Assembly: GCF_022664455.2 (NCBI RefSeq)
Contig: NZ_JAKRKC020000002.1
Coordinates: 1,674,001-1,738,000 of the forward strand
DNA length: 64,000 nt
Source: Actinomadura luzonensis
GTDB taxonomy: Bacteria; Actinomycetota; Actinomycetes; Streptosporangiales; Streptosporangiaceae
Direction: 5' to 3'
Shown here: positions 49,242 to 58,285 of the stretch, in pieces
Layout: every line of letters begins with the position of its first letter
How positions within the stretch are numbered: position 1 is the first letter of the stretch
The notes under the pieces: model-generated
The model's database searches: none
What the model was told of the DNA's origin: nothing
What the model saw: the letters and a program-made list of their open reading frames with translations, nothing else
Translations under genes and position numbers: made by a program

Positions 49242-50720
49242 TCAGAGCCGGCCGGTCAGCGCCTCCGCCGCCGCCTGCCCGCAGACGCGGGCCGAGCCGT
49301 AGGTGGCGACGTGCACCGCGCCGAGGTCGGAGCGGGCGGGCAGGCCCATCTCGACGACGACCGCGTCCGGCCGGGCGCTCAGCAGGTGCCGCAGCGCCTC
49401 GCCCTGCCAGGCGTAGCGGTGCGCGTCGCGGACCACGACCACCAGCGCGCGCCCGGCGGCCGCCGCGATCAGCCGCTCCAGGGCCGCGCCGGTCGCCTCC
49501 CCGGCGGCCAGGCGGGCGACCGTGGTGCCGGGCAGCAGCCGCGACAGCGGCTCGCCGACGCCCCAGGGCGTGTTCCTGTCGATGGCCAGGTTCATCTCGG
49601 GAGCCAGCTCCACGACGGCGGCGGGCCCGGACAACGGCAGCACCGGCGCGGTGGAGCGGCGGGTGACGCGCACGGCGCGGCGGGCCGCGGCCAGGCCGAG
49701 CCGGCCGTCGCCCGCCGCCGGGCTGCCCGAGGAGGCGGCCCAGGAGGCCAGCTCGCGGACCCGGCGAGCGGCGTCGGCCAGCCGTTCCTCGGGCAGCAGT
49801 CCGTCGGCCACGGCGGCGGCGATCGCGTCCCTGATCCCGGCGGCGGTCGCCTCGTCGGCGCGCTCGCCGCCCACGCAGATCGCGTCCGCGCCGGCGGCTA
49901 TGGCGCGGGCGGAGGCGCCCCCGATCCCGTACGCCCCCGACACCGCCGCCATCTCGATGCCGTCCGTGATGATCATGCCGTCGAAGCCCAGCTCCTCGCG
50001 GAGCAGCCCGGTGAGGACCTTGGGGCTGAGCGTGGCGGGCAGTTCCTCGTCGTACGACGGCACGAGCAGGTGCCCGGTCATGACCGCCTTGACGCCCTCC
50101 TTGATCGCCTCGCGGAAGGGCAGCAGGGCGTCCTCGATGCCCTCGCCGGCGACCACGGGCACGCCGTGGTGGGAGTCGACGGAGGTGTCGCCGTGCCCGG
50201 GGAAGTGCTTGGCGCAGGCCGCGACGCCGGCCGCCTGGAGGCCGCGGACGAAGGCCCGGGTGTGCCGGGCGACCAGCGCCGGGTCCGCGCCGAAGGCTCG
50301 CAGCCCGATGACCGGGTTGTCCGGGTTGGAGTTGACGTCGGCGGAGGGGGCGAAGTCGATCGTGATGCCGGCGCGGGCCAGGTCGGCGCCGAGGTCGCAG
50401 GCGACGGCCTCGGTCAGGGCGACGTCGTCCACGACGCCGAGGGCGTAACCGCCGGGGCGGCTGCTGCCCGCCGCGACCTCCAGCCGGGTGACCTCGCCGG
50501 ACTCCTCGTCGGTGCCGACGAGTACGGCGGGGTTCTCGGCGCGCAGCGCGGCGGTCAGCCGGGCGACCTGCGCCGGGTCGGCGATGTTGCGCGAGAACAG
50601 CACCACGCCCGCCAGCCCCTCGCCCAGCCTGCGGCGGAGCCAGTCGGGAGGCGTGTGCCCGGCGAACCCCGGGAAGAGGACGGCGTCGGCAAGGCGAAGC
50701 AGGTCACCGCTCTGTGGCAT
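49242..50720 (-). CDS. nagZ: GH3 beta-N-acetylhexosaminidase (NagZ type)
   Basis: A 492-residue family 3 glycosidase. The NagZ-specific catalytic loop CAKHFPGHGDTSVDSHHGVP provides the His/Asp acid-base pair, and the nucleophile Asp lies in GMIITDGIEMAAVSG. There is no signal peptide, so it is cytoplasmic: it cleaves GlcNAc from imported chitobiose or cell-wall fragments, which fits the Das and Ngc transporters upstream. An extra C-terminal domain of about 140 residues follows the barrel, as in actinobacterial GH3 enzymes. AATAGGAAAGTTTCCTATT lies 13 nt upstream of the ATG. Confidence 0.92.
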   Translation of the reverse strand: MPQSGDLLRLADAVLFPGFAGHTPPDWLRRRLGEGLAGVVLFSRNIADPAQVARLTAALRAENPAVLVGTDEESGEVTRLEVAAGSSRPGGYALGVVDDVALTEAVACDLGADLARAGITIDFAPSADVNSNPDNPVIGLRAFGADPALVARHTRAFVRGLQAAGVAACAKHFPGHGDTSVDSHHGVPVVAGEGIEDALLPFREAIKEGVKAVMTGHLLVPSYDEELPATLSPKVLTGLLREELGFDGMIITDGIEMAAVSGAYGIGGASARAIAAGADAICVGGERADEATAAGIRDAIAAAVADGLLPEERLADAARRVRELASWAASSGSPAAGDGRLGLAAARRAVRVTRRSTAPVLPLSGPAAVVELAPEMNLAIDRNTPWGVGEPLSRLLPGTTVARLAAGEATGAALERLIAAAAGRALVVVVRDAHRYAWQGEALRHLLSARPDAVVVEMGLPARSDLGAVHVATYGSARVCGQAAAEALTGRL

Positions 50721-50732
50721 GACCCGAAATCT

Positions 50733-50751
50733 AATAGGAAAGTTTCCTATT
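50733..50751. promoter_or_regulatory. 19-bp palindromic operator upstream of nagZ
   Basis: AATAGGAAAGTTTCCTATT has 9-bp perfect arms around one G. It lies 13-31 nt upstream of the nagZ ATG and overlaps its likely -10/-35 region (TATTAGAT). The AGGAAA/TTTCCT core is like sites of sugar-responsive LacI/ROK/GntR regulators. Which regulator binds is unknown; no match occurs before the Das or Ngc cassettes. Confidence 0.65.
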
Positions 50752-50786
50752 TGCTAGAGGCATTTTCTGACGTCAGTGCGATCCCC

Positions 50787-51944
<1,158 letters not shown>

Positions 51945-51955
51945 CCCGGTATCCT

Positions 51956-51969
51956 AACAAGCGCTTGGT
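51956..51969. promoter_or_regulatory. KstR2 box between fadA6 and kstR2
   Basis: AACAAGCGCTTGGT fits the KstR2 consensus AnCAAGnnCTTGnT at every fixed position, on both strands. It overlaps the fadA6 promoter (the -10 TAGGAT on the minus strand lies between it and the start). In mycobacteria KstR2 leaves such boxes when HIP-CoA binds. Confidence 0.8.
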
Positions 51970-52007
51970 CTAGTGCGGAATGCCCCATGAGCTGCGCTCG
52001 TCAGGTG

Positions 52008-52021
52008 AACAAGCGATTGTG
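52008..52021. promoter_or_regulatory. Degenerate KstR2-like site before kstR2
   Basis: AACAAGCGATTGTG keeps the left half (AACAAG) and part of the right (ATTG instead of CTTG). It sits 20-33 nt before the kstR2 GTG and just upstream of CATAAT (52030-52035), which would be the -10 of a leaderless kstR2 message. A second, weaker site for autoregulation is plausible. Confidence 0.45.
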
Positions 52022-52041
52022 CGAAGCCTCATAATGGTGAC

Positions 52042-52710
52042 GTGACCACGCGAAAGAACTCCGGCACCGCCACCCCGGCGAAGCGCCAGCGGGCCGCCTC
52101 CTCCGGGCCGGCGTCCGAGCGCCGCGACCATCTCGTCAAGCTCGCCGCGGAGCTCTTCGCGCGCAAGGGCTTCCAGGCCACGACCGTACGCGAGATCGCC
52201 GACGAGGCGGGCATCCTCTCCGGAAGTCTCTACCACCACTTCGACTCCAAGGAGACGATCGTCGACGAGGTGCTGTCCACCTTCCTCGACGACCTCATCG
52301 CCCGCTACCGCGCCGCCGTCGACACCAGCGCCGACCCGCGCACGGTGCTGTCGGAGATGGTCCGCATCGGCTTCGGCACCCTGGAGCCGCACCGGGCGGC
52401 CATCACCGTCATGCAGAACGACTGGAACTACCTGCGCCAGTTCGAGCGCTTCAACTACCTGGTCAAGGCCGAGGACGAGGTCGAGCAGATCTGGGTCACC
52501 CAGATCAAGGCCGGCCAGGCCGCCGGGCAGTTCCGCGCCGACGTCGACCCCAAGCTGACCTACCGCATGATCCGCGACACCATCTGGGTCGCGGTCCGCT
52601 GGTTCCGCCCGGGCGGCAGGCTCAACACCAACGGCCTGGCCGAGCACTACATCACGGTGTTGTTCGACGGTCTCGCCACCGGCGAGCGGACGACGCAGCC
52701 CGAGGGATGA
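52042..52710 (+). CDS. kstR2: KstR2, TetR-type repressor of HIP catabolism
   Basis: A 222-residue regulator. After a basic 25-residue tail comes the HTH HLVKLAAELFARKGFQATTV REIADEAGILSGSLYHHF, which matches mycobacterial KstR2 nearly word for word. The C-terminal MIRDTIWVAVRWFRPGGRLN also matches KstR2 (IRDTTWVSVRWYRPGG). KstR2 represses the C/D-ring genes until HIP-CoA binds. The start is GTG 7 nt after CATAAT (leaderless). Its stop overlaps the start of the AlkD-like gene (ATGA). Confidence 0.92.
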   Translation: MTTRKNSGTATPAKRQRAASSGPASERRDHLVKLAAELFARKGFQATTVREIADEAGILSGSLYHHFDSKETIVDEVLSTFLDDLIARYRAAVDTSADPRTVLSEMVRIGFGTLEPHRAAITVMQNDWNYLRQFERFNYLVKAEDEVEQIWVTQIKAGQAAGQFRADVDPKLTYRMIRDTIWVAVRWFRPGGRLNTNGLAEHYITVLFDGLATGERTTQPEG

Positions 52711-53387
52711 GCCTCGGCAAAGCCGTCCGGCTGGCCCTCCAGGAGGTGGCCGAGCCGGACAAGGCGGAGGCGATGCGGGCGTACATGAAGTCCGCCATGC
52801 CGTTCCTCGGCGTCCAGGCGGTGCCGCGGCGGGCCGCGCTCCGGCGGGTCTTCGCCGAGCACCGGCTCGGCAGCGCGCCCGAGTGGCGGCGGGCCGTGCT
52901 CGCGCTGTGGCGCGAGGCGGAGTACCGCGAGGAGCGCTACGCCGCCGTCGACCTGTCGGGGCACCACTTCTACCGGCGCTTCCAGACCCTCTACACGCTC
53001 CCCATGTACGAGGAGATGATCGTCACCGGCGCCTGGTGGGACCTCGTGGACGAGCTGGCCACCCACCGGGTCGGCGGCCTGCTCGCCGCCTACCCCGACT
53101 CGATGCGCCCCCTCATGCTGGAGTGGGCCCACGACCGCGACCTCTGGAAGCGCCGCACCGCGATCCTCTGCCAGAACCGCTTCAAGGCCCGCACCGACAC
53201 CGCCCTGCTGTACGCCTGCATCGAGCCCAGCCTGTCCGACAACGACTTCTTCGCCCGCAAGGCCATCGGCTGGGCGTTACGCGAGTACGCCAAGACCAAC
53301 CCGGCCGAGGTGCTCCGCTACGTCCGGGCCAAGGGCATCTCCGGCCTCAGCCGCCGGGAGGCGCTGAAGAACCTCCCAGACGCGTGA
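52707..53387 (+). CDS. alkD: DNA alkylation repair protein, AlkD type
   Basis: A 226-residue HEAT-repeat DNA glycosylase that removes positively charged alkylated bases such as 7-methylguanine and 3-methyladenine. The residues matching the Bacillus cereus AlkD site are visible: Trp/Asp in GAWWDLVDEL, Arg in LWKRRTAIL, Trp in KAIGWALREY. Its ATG overlaps the kstR2 stop, so it is made from the regulator transcript, an unusual pairing. The 3' end overlaps the convergent ipdC gene by 41 nt. Confidence 0.9.
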   Translation: MSLGKAVRLALQEVAEPDKAEAMRAYMKSAMPFLGVQAVPRRAALRRVFAEHRLGSAPEWRRAVLALWREAEYREERYAAVDLSGHHFYRRFQTLYTLPMYEEMIVTGAWWDLVDELATHRVGGLLAAYPDSMRPLMLEWAHDRDLWKRRTAILCQNRFKARTDTALLYACIEPSLSDNDFFARKAIGWALREYAKTNPAEVLRYVRAKGISGLSRREALKNLPDA

Positions 53388-54393
53388 GCGTGCGCTCCGC
53401 CTCCGCCATCACCCGCTCCACCAGCTCCCGGCAGGACGGCAGGTCGTCGAGCAGCGCCACGACCTGCCCCGACGCCATCACCCCGAGGTCCGCCCGCCCC
53501 TCCACCATGGCCGCGCGCAGCAGCACCGGCGTGTTGGCCGCCTGCAGCACCTGAGCCCAGGTCAGCTCCCGGCCGCGGCGCATGCGGCGGCCCTCACGCA
53601 GCATCGCCGCCCACGACAGCCCCGACAGCCGCTTGAAGCGGGCCCCGTTCAGCACCGCGCGGGCCAGCCGGGCACGTTCGAGCCCGGCCACGAACGGCGT
53701 GGCCAGCACCCGGTGTGGCACCCCGTCCACCTTGGTGGTGACCACGGTCTCGCGGGCGGCCAGGTAGGTGTTCTTCACCTCGCCGGGCACGGGCGAGTCG
53801 GCGGTGAGCAGGAAGCGGGTGCCCATGGCGATCCCGCAGGCCCCGTACGCCAGGGCGGCCACCAGGCCGCGCCCGTCGAAGAAGCCGCCCGCCGCGATCA
53901 CCGGGATGTCCACGGCGTCCACGACCTGGGGCAGCAGCAGGGTGGTGGCGAGCGGGCCGGTGTGTCCGCCGCCCTCGCCGCCCTGCACGATGACCGCGTC
54001 CACGCCCCACGCGGCCACCTTCTCGGCGTGCCGCCGCGCCCCCACGGACGGGATCGTCACCACGCCGGCGTCCTTCAGCCGGGCGATGAGGTCCCGGCGG
54101 GGCGCCTGCGCGAAGGAGGCCACCCGCACGCCCTCGCGCACCAGCACCTCGATCCGCTCGGCGGCGTCGTCGGCGTCGGAGCGCAGGTTGACGCCGAAGG
54201 GCTGGTCGGTGCGCTCCTTGACGCGGCGGACGGCCGCGGTCATCTCCGCGACCGACAGCGTGGCCGCGCCGATGACGCCGAGCGCGCCGGCCGACGAGGC
54301 CGCGGCCGCCAGCCGGGCGCCCGCGACGTAGCCCATGCCGGTCTGCACGATCGGATGGCGGCAGCCCACCAGGTCGGTGAGCGCGGTCCTCAC
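53347..54393 (-). CDS. ipdC: IpdC-like nitronate monooxygenase-family flavoenzyme
   Basis: A 348-residue FMN protein of the 2-nitropropane dioxygenase family: PIVQTGMGYVAGARLAAAAS, VIGAATLS, IVQGGEGGGHTGPLATTLLL, IPVIAAGGFFDGRGLVAALA YGACGIAMGTRFL. In mycobacteria IpdC acts as an oxidoreductase on hydroxylated HIP-CoA intermediates with IpdF. GTG overlaps the ipdB stop (GTGA). Gene order echA20-ipdA-ipdB-ipdC is the same as Rv3550-Rv3553. Confidence 0.9.
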   Translation of the reverse strand: MRTALTDLVGCRHPIVQTGMGYVAGARLAAAASSAGALGVIGAATLSVAEMTAAVRRVKERTDQPFGVNLRSDADDAAERIEVLVREGVRVASFAQAPRRDLIARLKDAGVVTIPSVGARRHAEKVAAWGVDAVIVQGGEGGGHTGPLATTLLLPQVVDAVDIPVIAAGGFFDGRGLVAALAYGACGIAMGTRFLLTADSPVPGEVKNTYLAARETVVTTKVDGVPHRVLATPFVAGLERARLARAVLNGARFKRLSGLSWAAMLREGRRMRRGRELTWAQVLQAANTPVLLRAAMVEGRADLGVMASGQVVALLDDLPSCRELVERVMAEAERTLTRLGGSSAPPGG

Positions 54394-55112
54394 GCCGCCA
54401 CCTCGCGCTCGCGGGCCCGGCCGGGGTCGAGCCGGTCGAGGACGCGCAGCTCCCCGGCGGTCGGCTCGCGGGTCACCGGCACCTCGCCGGGGACGGCCAG
54501 CTCGAAGCCGGTCGCCGCCACCACGTCCGCCACGCTCACCCCCGGGTGCACGGAGACCAGCCGCATCGTCCCGTCCGGGCCGGCGAAGTCGAGGACGGCC
54601 AGGTTCGTCACCACGCGGCGCAGCTCGGCGGCGCCCCGGTCGGTGCCGAGCCCGCTCACCAGGTCCACCTGCGGCACGAACACGCGCGGGCCGTGCCGGG
54701 GGATCCAGTAGCTCGTCGGGTCGCACCGGGTGTTGCCCGGCGCGCCGCGCACGCCGAGGAGCTGCGCCTTCGGCCGGGCCCAGTCGCCGATGCAGGAGAT
54801 GTTGGTGTTGCCGTGCCGGTCGATCTGGCTCGCGCCGAGCATGACGTGCCGCCGCCCGTTCAGCACCAGCCACAGGTGGTCGCGGAACGGCAGCCACCCC
54901 TCCACCACCTCCGGCGGCCGCCCCAGCGGGGGCACGTCGCCGGTGAGCAGGCAGCCGCCGTCGTGCGTGAGCAGGTCCGGCTCGAACGTCAGCCGCGCCA
55001 GCCGGGCCGCCAGCACCGTGACGGCGCCGCCGATGCCGGCCGCCAGGATCTCGCCGTCGCCGCGGAAGGCCTCCGCGCACGCCACCACGCAGACGTCAGC
55101 CCTGGTGCTCAT
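54390..55112 (-). CDS. ipdB: IpdB, CoA-transferase-fold beta subunit
   Basis: A 240-residue class I CoA-transferase-fold protein. Blocks: GDGEILAAGIGGAVTVLAAR LA, HVMLGASQIDRHGNTNISCI GD, GAPGNTRCDPTSYWIPRHGP RVF, VSVHPGVSVADVVAATGFEL. With IpdA it forms the mycobacterial IpdAB complex, which hydrolyses the last steroid ring in COCHEA-CoA rather than transferring CoA. The start overlaps the ipdA end by 17 nt and the stop overlaps the ipdC start, consistent with one operon. Confidence 0.92.
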   Translation of the reverse strand: MSTRADVCVVACAEAFRGDGEILAAGIGGAVTVLAARLARLTFEPDLLTHDGGCLLTGDVPPLGRPPEVVEGWLPFRDHLWLVLNGRRHVMLGASQIDRHGNTNISCIGDWARPKAQLLGVRGAPGNTRCDPTSYWIPRHGPRVFVPQVDLVSGLGTDRGAAELRRVVTNLAVLDFAGPDGTMRLVSVHPGVSVADVVAATGFELAVPGEVPVTREPTAGELRVLDRLDPGRAREREVAA

Positions 55113-55890
55113 CGCTCCCCGTCTCCGCGTAACGCCGCTGCCGCTCCTCGTCGCGCCCGTAGTCGGGCTCGCACGAGGTGAACCCGGCCCCGCCGGGCGC
55201 CTCCACCACGCCGGCCACCATGGACCGGCTGATCAGCAACGACTGCACCGGCCCCTCCTTCAGCAGGTCGGCGGTGTCCACCAGGCGCTCGCAGGAGACG
55301 TAGCAGCGGGCCGCCGCCTTGGCGTACAGGTCGTCGAGGTACGGGTCGGGCCCGAGGTACTGGGCGTTGCCCCGGGCGTCGGCGCGGTTGAGGTGCACCA
55401 GCGCCACGTCCATGGTGAGCGCGGGCACCGCGACCAGCTCCTCCCCGTCCCCGTACGGCGAGCGCACCGTGCGCAGCTCCGGGTTGACCCGCAGCACGTC
55501 CGAGCCCATCCCGGCGCGGGTCGGCAGGAACGGCAGCCGGTGCGCCGCCGCCAGCAGGCCGAACATGAACATGCCCTCGTCGTACTCGGTGAACGCGATC
55601 TGCCCGGCCTGCCTGGCCCGGCGGAAGTTCGGCTCCAGGGGGATCGTGTCGAGCGTCACGAACGGGGCGACGACCCGGCGCACCTTCCCGGCCGCGCAGA
55701 GCAGGCCGACGTCCGGTCCGCCGTAGGAGATCACGGTCAGGTCGCGGACGGAGGTGCCGAGGACCGCCCGCACCAGGGCCATCGGCTTGCGCCGCGACCC
55801 CCAGCCGCCGATCCCGACGGTCATCCCGCTCTCCAGGGTCGCCGCCACCTGCTCGGCGGTCATCACCTTGCCCGCCGGCCCGCCCGTCAC
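55096..55890 (-). CDS. ipdA: IpdA, CoA-transferase-fold alpha subunit
   Basis: A 264-residue alpha subunit of the ring-opening hydrolase IpdAB: AATLESGMTVGIGGWGSRRK PMALVRAVL, DLTVISYGGPDVGLLCAAGK V, FTEYDEGMFMFGLLAAAHRL PFLPTRAGMGSDVL, ALVHLNRADARGNAQYLGPD PYLDD. The Glu in FTEYDE lies where the catalytic Glu of IpdA is expected. GTG at 55890 overlaps the echA20 stop (GTGA); the ATG at 55863 is an alternative start. Confidence 0.92.
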   Translation of the reverse strand: MTGGPAGKVMTAEQVAATLESGMTVGIGGWGSRRKPMALVRAVLGTSVRDLTVISYGGPDVGLLCAAGKVRRVVAPFVTLDTIPLEPNFRRARQAGQIAFTEYDEGMFMFGLLAAAHRLPFLPTRAGMGSDVLRVNPELRTVRSPYGDGEELVAVPALTMDVALVHLNRADARGNAQYLGPDPYLDDLYAKAAARCYVSCERLVDTADLLKEGPVQSLLISRSMVAGVVEAPGGAGFTSCEPDYGRDEERQRRYAETGSDEHQG

Positions 55891-56615
55891 CGGAAGCGCT
55901 CCCGGTGCCGGTCGCCCGCGCCCATGAGGGTGAGCTCGAAGGTGAAGCCCTGCTCGAAGCGGTAGCTGCGGTGGACGTCCACCGGGTCGATGCCGTTCAG
56001 CGACTCCTTGGCGCGGCGGATCACGTACGGGTCCTTGGCCGCGATCTGCCCGGCCACCTCCAGCGCGGCCTCGCGCAGCTTGTCGCGCGGCACGACCTCC
56101 AGCACCGAGCCGAACGCGCGCAGCTCGGCCGCCGTGACGTTCCTGCACGTGTAGACCATGGCCCGCACGAGATGTTGAGGCACCAGGCGCGCCAGGTGGG
56201 TGGCCGCGCCGAGCGCGCCCCGGTCCACCTCGGGCAGGCCGAAGTAGGCGTCCTCGGCGGCCACCACGACGTCGGCGTTGCCGGCCAGGCCGACGCCGCC
56301 GCCCAGGCAGTGCCCGTGCACGGCGGCGATCACCGGCACCGGGCAGTCGTAGACGGCGGCGAAGGCGGCGTGGCAGGCCCGGTTGACGGCGACCAGCCGC
56401 TCGTGACCGGCGGCGTCGCGCAGCTCCTTGATGTCCACCCCGGCGTTGAAGCCGCGGCCTTCGGCCCGCAGCACGGCCACCCGGGTCTCCGGGTCGTCCC
56501 CGGCCGCCCGCAGGGCCGCCGCCAGCTCCTCCCAGGCCCGCACGCTCAGCGCGTTCACCGGGGGGACGTCCATGACGACCTCGGCGACCGGCCCGGCCCG
56601 CAGCGTGATCCCCAT
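55887..56615 (-). CDS. echA20: EchA20-like enoyl-CoA hydratase family ring hydrolase
   Basis: A 242-residue crotonase. Oxyanion-hole segments FNAGVDIKELRDAAGHERLV and HGHCLGGGVGLAGNADVVVA are present, followed by EVDRGALGAATHLARLVPQH L. In mycobacteria EchA20 opens a ring of 5-oxo-HIC-CoA, then IpdAB opens the last. A strong AGGAGGTGGGG precedes the ATG at 56615. It heads the ipd operon and is divergent from the SDR at 56680, the same arrangement as Rv3549c/Rv3550 in M. tuberculosis. Confidence 0.9.
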   Translation of the reverse strand: MGITLRAGPVAEVVMDVPPVNALSVRAWEELAAALRAAGDDPETRVAVLRAEGRGFNAGVDIKELRDAAGHERLVAVNRACHAAFAAVYDCPVPVIAAVHGHCLGGGVGLAGNADVVVAAEDAYFGLPEVDRGALGAATHLARLVPQHLVRAMVYTCRNVTAAELRAFGSVLEVVPRDKLREAALEVAGQIAAKDPYVIRRAKESLNGIDPVDVHRSYRFEQGFTFELTLMGAGDRHRERFR

Positions 56616-56640
56616 CCCGCCGCCCCACCTCCTGGTTGCA

Positions 56641-56668
56641 CCTAACGCTTGCTTGGTCCCGCTTGGTA
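56641..56668. promoter_or_regulatory. Divergent echA20/SDR promoter with TetR-type operator
   Basis: CCTAACGCTTGCTTGG (56641-56656) aligns with the palindrome CCAAGCGCTCGCTTGG at 3289-3304 (13 of 16 bases). It is followed by a further CGCTTGGT half at 56660-56667. TACGGT (56667-56672) lies 7 nt before the SDR GTG and is a likely -10 for a leaderless message. The spacing differs from the canonical KstR2 box, so KstR2 or another TetR protein could bind. Confidence 0.55.
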
Positions 56669-56679
56669 CGGTAGCACCC

Positions 56680-57414
56680 GTGACCGTCACTTACGACTAC
56701 ACGGGCAGGTCCGTCCTGGTGACCGGCGGCACCAAAGGCATCGGGCTGGGCGTCGCGCGGGCCTTCGCCCGGGCGGGCGCCGACGTCACGGTCTGCGCCC
56801 GGCACGCGCCCGAGCGGGCGGAGTTCCGGTTCGTGCCCGCCGACGTGCGGGCGGCGGCGGACGTCGAACGGCTGATGGCCGGGTTCGGGCGGCTCGACGT
56901 CGTGGTCAACAACGCGGGCGGGTCGCCGTACGCGCCGCTGGAGGGCACCTCGCCGCGCCTGCACGCCCGGGTGATCGAGCTGAACCTGACGGCGCCGCTC
57001 CTCGTCGCCCAGTACGCCCGGCCGCTGCTGGCCGCCTCGCGCGGGGCCGTGGTGATGATCGGCAGCGCGAGCGGCGTCCGGCCCTCGCCCGGCACCTCCG
57101 CCTACGGCGCGGCCAAGGCGGGGCTGCACCACCTGGCCCGCTGCCTGGCCGCCGAGTGGGCGCCGGAGGTGCGGGTCAACACGGTCGTCGTCGGCCTCGC
57201 CGCCACGGAGGCCGCCGCCCCCCACTACGGCCCGCCAGGACAGGGGGACGGCCCGCTGGGGGCGGCGATCCCGGCCGGCCGCCTGGCCAGGCCCGAGGAC
57301 GTCGCGGAGGCGTGCCTGTGGCTGGCCGCGCCCGGCTACGTGACGGGCGCGGAGGTCCGGGTGGACGGCGGCGGCGAGATCCCCCTCTGGCGCGACCTCG
57401 CCGCGAAGGGCTGA
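56680..57414 (+). CDS. SDR oxidoreductase of the HIP locus (Rv3549c-like)
   Basis: A 244-residue short-chain dehydrogenase: cofactor loop VTGGTKGIGLGVARA, VVNNAGGSPYAPLEGTS, catalytic SASGVRPSPGTSAYGAAKAG (Ser, Tyr, Lys), C-terminal GAEVRVDGGGEI. It is divergent from echA20 exactly as Rv3549c is in M. tuberculosis, so it is probably a dehydrogenase of the same pathway. GTG start, probably leaderless. Confidence 0.88.
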   Translation: MTVTYDYTGRSVLVTGGTKGIGLGVARAFARAGADVTVCARHAPERAEFRFVPADVRAAADVERLMAGFGRLDVVVNNAGGSPYAPLEGTSPRLHARVIELNLTAPLLVAQYARPLLAASRGAVVMIGSASGVRPSPGTSAYGAAKAGLHHLARCLAAEWAPEVRVNTVVVGLAATEAAAPHYGPPGQGDGPLGAAIPAGRLARPEDVAEACLWLAAPGYVTGAEVRVDGGGEIPLWRDLAAKG

Positions 57415-57430
57415 GCGACCGCGGACCGGG

Positions 57431-58093
57431 TCAGCGCATGGCGGAACGGGCCGTGGGGCGAAGACGCATCCGCTGCGGCGCGCCCGTCAGCCGGTTCTCC
57501 ACCAGCGGCAGATCCACGGCGGCGAGGCCGGCCCCCGCCCCCGCTTCCGGGAAGCGGGCGAACCAGACGAACACGTTCTCCCCGCTCCGCACCGGCAGCC
57601 GCGGGAAGGTGTTCTCGGCGTGCTCGGTGACGAACCGCGCGACCGGCCGAGCCCCAGCCTCCGCCAGCGCCGGCGCGACCACCTCGGCGAAGAACGCGGG
57701 AAAGCCGTCCCCCACGGGGTAGACCGTGGCGACGTACTCCGCGGCCGGGAGCGCGCTCGCTCCCACCCCCGGCCGGTCCGCCGCCGGGGGCTCGGTGAGC
57801 GCCCGCAGCAGCAGCACGTCGTCGGAGTCCACCAGCGTGGCGTTGGCCGCCTCCCGGTGGGCCAGCCACACCGGCCCCGTGTAGAACGCCTCCAGCGCGG
57901 CCCGCCGCGCCTCCATGTCGGGGAAGCTCCGCAGCCAGGTGAAGGTGTCGGGCGCGTCCGGGTCGCGGAAGGTGCCGGAGACGCGCATGCCCGCCGCCTC
58001 CTGCGCCTCGACGAACTCCCGCTCGAACAGCGTGATCAGCTCGTCGCGCCGCCCGGGCAGCAGGGTGTACCGCCGTAGTTCGTGGATCGTCAT
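57431..58093 (-). CDS. NIPSNAP family protein
   Basis: A 220-residue protein with two NIPSNAP/ferredoxin-like dimeric alpha-beta barrel halves: IHELRRYTLLPGRRDELITL FEREFVEAQEAAGM, then FTWLRSFPDMEARRAALEAF YTGP, then GENVFVWFARFP. The family is named from mitochondrial proteins and in bacteria has no set role. TACCGT lies 8 nt before the ATG (leaderless), under a CACTGACA/TGTCAGTG operator. The stop lies 17 nt from the convergent SDR stop. Confidence 0.85.
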   Translation of the reverse strand: MTIHELRRYTLLPGRRDELITLFEREFVEAQEAAGMRVSGTFRDPDAPDTFTWLRSFPDMEARRAALEAFYTGPVWLAHREAANATLVDSDDVLLLRALTEPPAADRPGVGASALPAAEYVATVYPVGDGFPAFFAEVVAPALAEAGARPVARFVTEHAENTFPRLPVRSGENVFVWFARFPEAGAGAGLAAVDLPLVENRLTGAPQRMRLRPTARSAMR

Positions 58094-58115
58094 GCGGCGG
58101 ACGGTAGGGCGAGGT

Positions 58116-58136
58116 CACTGACACCCCATGTCAGTG
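58116..58136. promoter_or_regulatory. Inverted repeat operator upstream of the NIPSNAP gene
   Basis: CACTGACA (58116-58123), CCCCA, then TGTCAGTG (58129-58136) form a perfect 8-bp inverted repeat. It lies 23-43 nt upstream of the NIPSNAP ATG, overlapping the -35 region of its TACCGT promoter. No obvious second copy was seen in the window, and the binding protein is unknown. Confidence 0.6.
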
Positions 58137-58138
58137 TC

Positions 58139-58205
58139 TTCCCCGAACAATATTCTGAATACTATGAGCTACCTAATTACAACTCTCAGTTATAAGCTCG
58201 CCAAG
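58139..58205. promoter_or_regulatory. AT-rich promoter region of the small secreted protein genes
   Basis: This 65-nt stretch is far more AT-rich than its surroundings (for example AATATTCTGAATACTATGAG and ACCTAATTACAACTCTCAG). It lies 80-150 nt upstream of the first small secreted protein gene. Such islands usually mark promoters or binding sites for nucleoid proteins such as Lsr2 in actinomycetes. No single sigma consensus is clear. Confidence 0.45.
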
Positions 58206-58285
58206 GTAGGCGGAGGCGGAGGGGCGCCTGGGGCCCGTGGTGCCCGCTGTCTCCGGGGGTTCTCCTCGACGGAGAAGGAGCACAG

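Noticed and set aside
51961..51975. GCTTGGTCTAGTGCG resembles half of a DasR site (TGGTCTAGACCA).
   Set aside because: Only the left half fits; the right half lacks ACCA, and the bases are already part of the KstR2 box and fadA6 promoter. No dre-like palindrome was found before the Das or Ngc genes.
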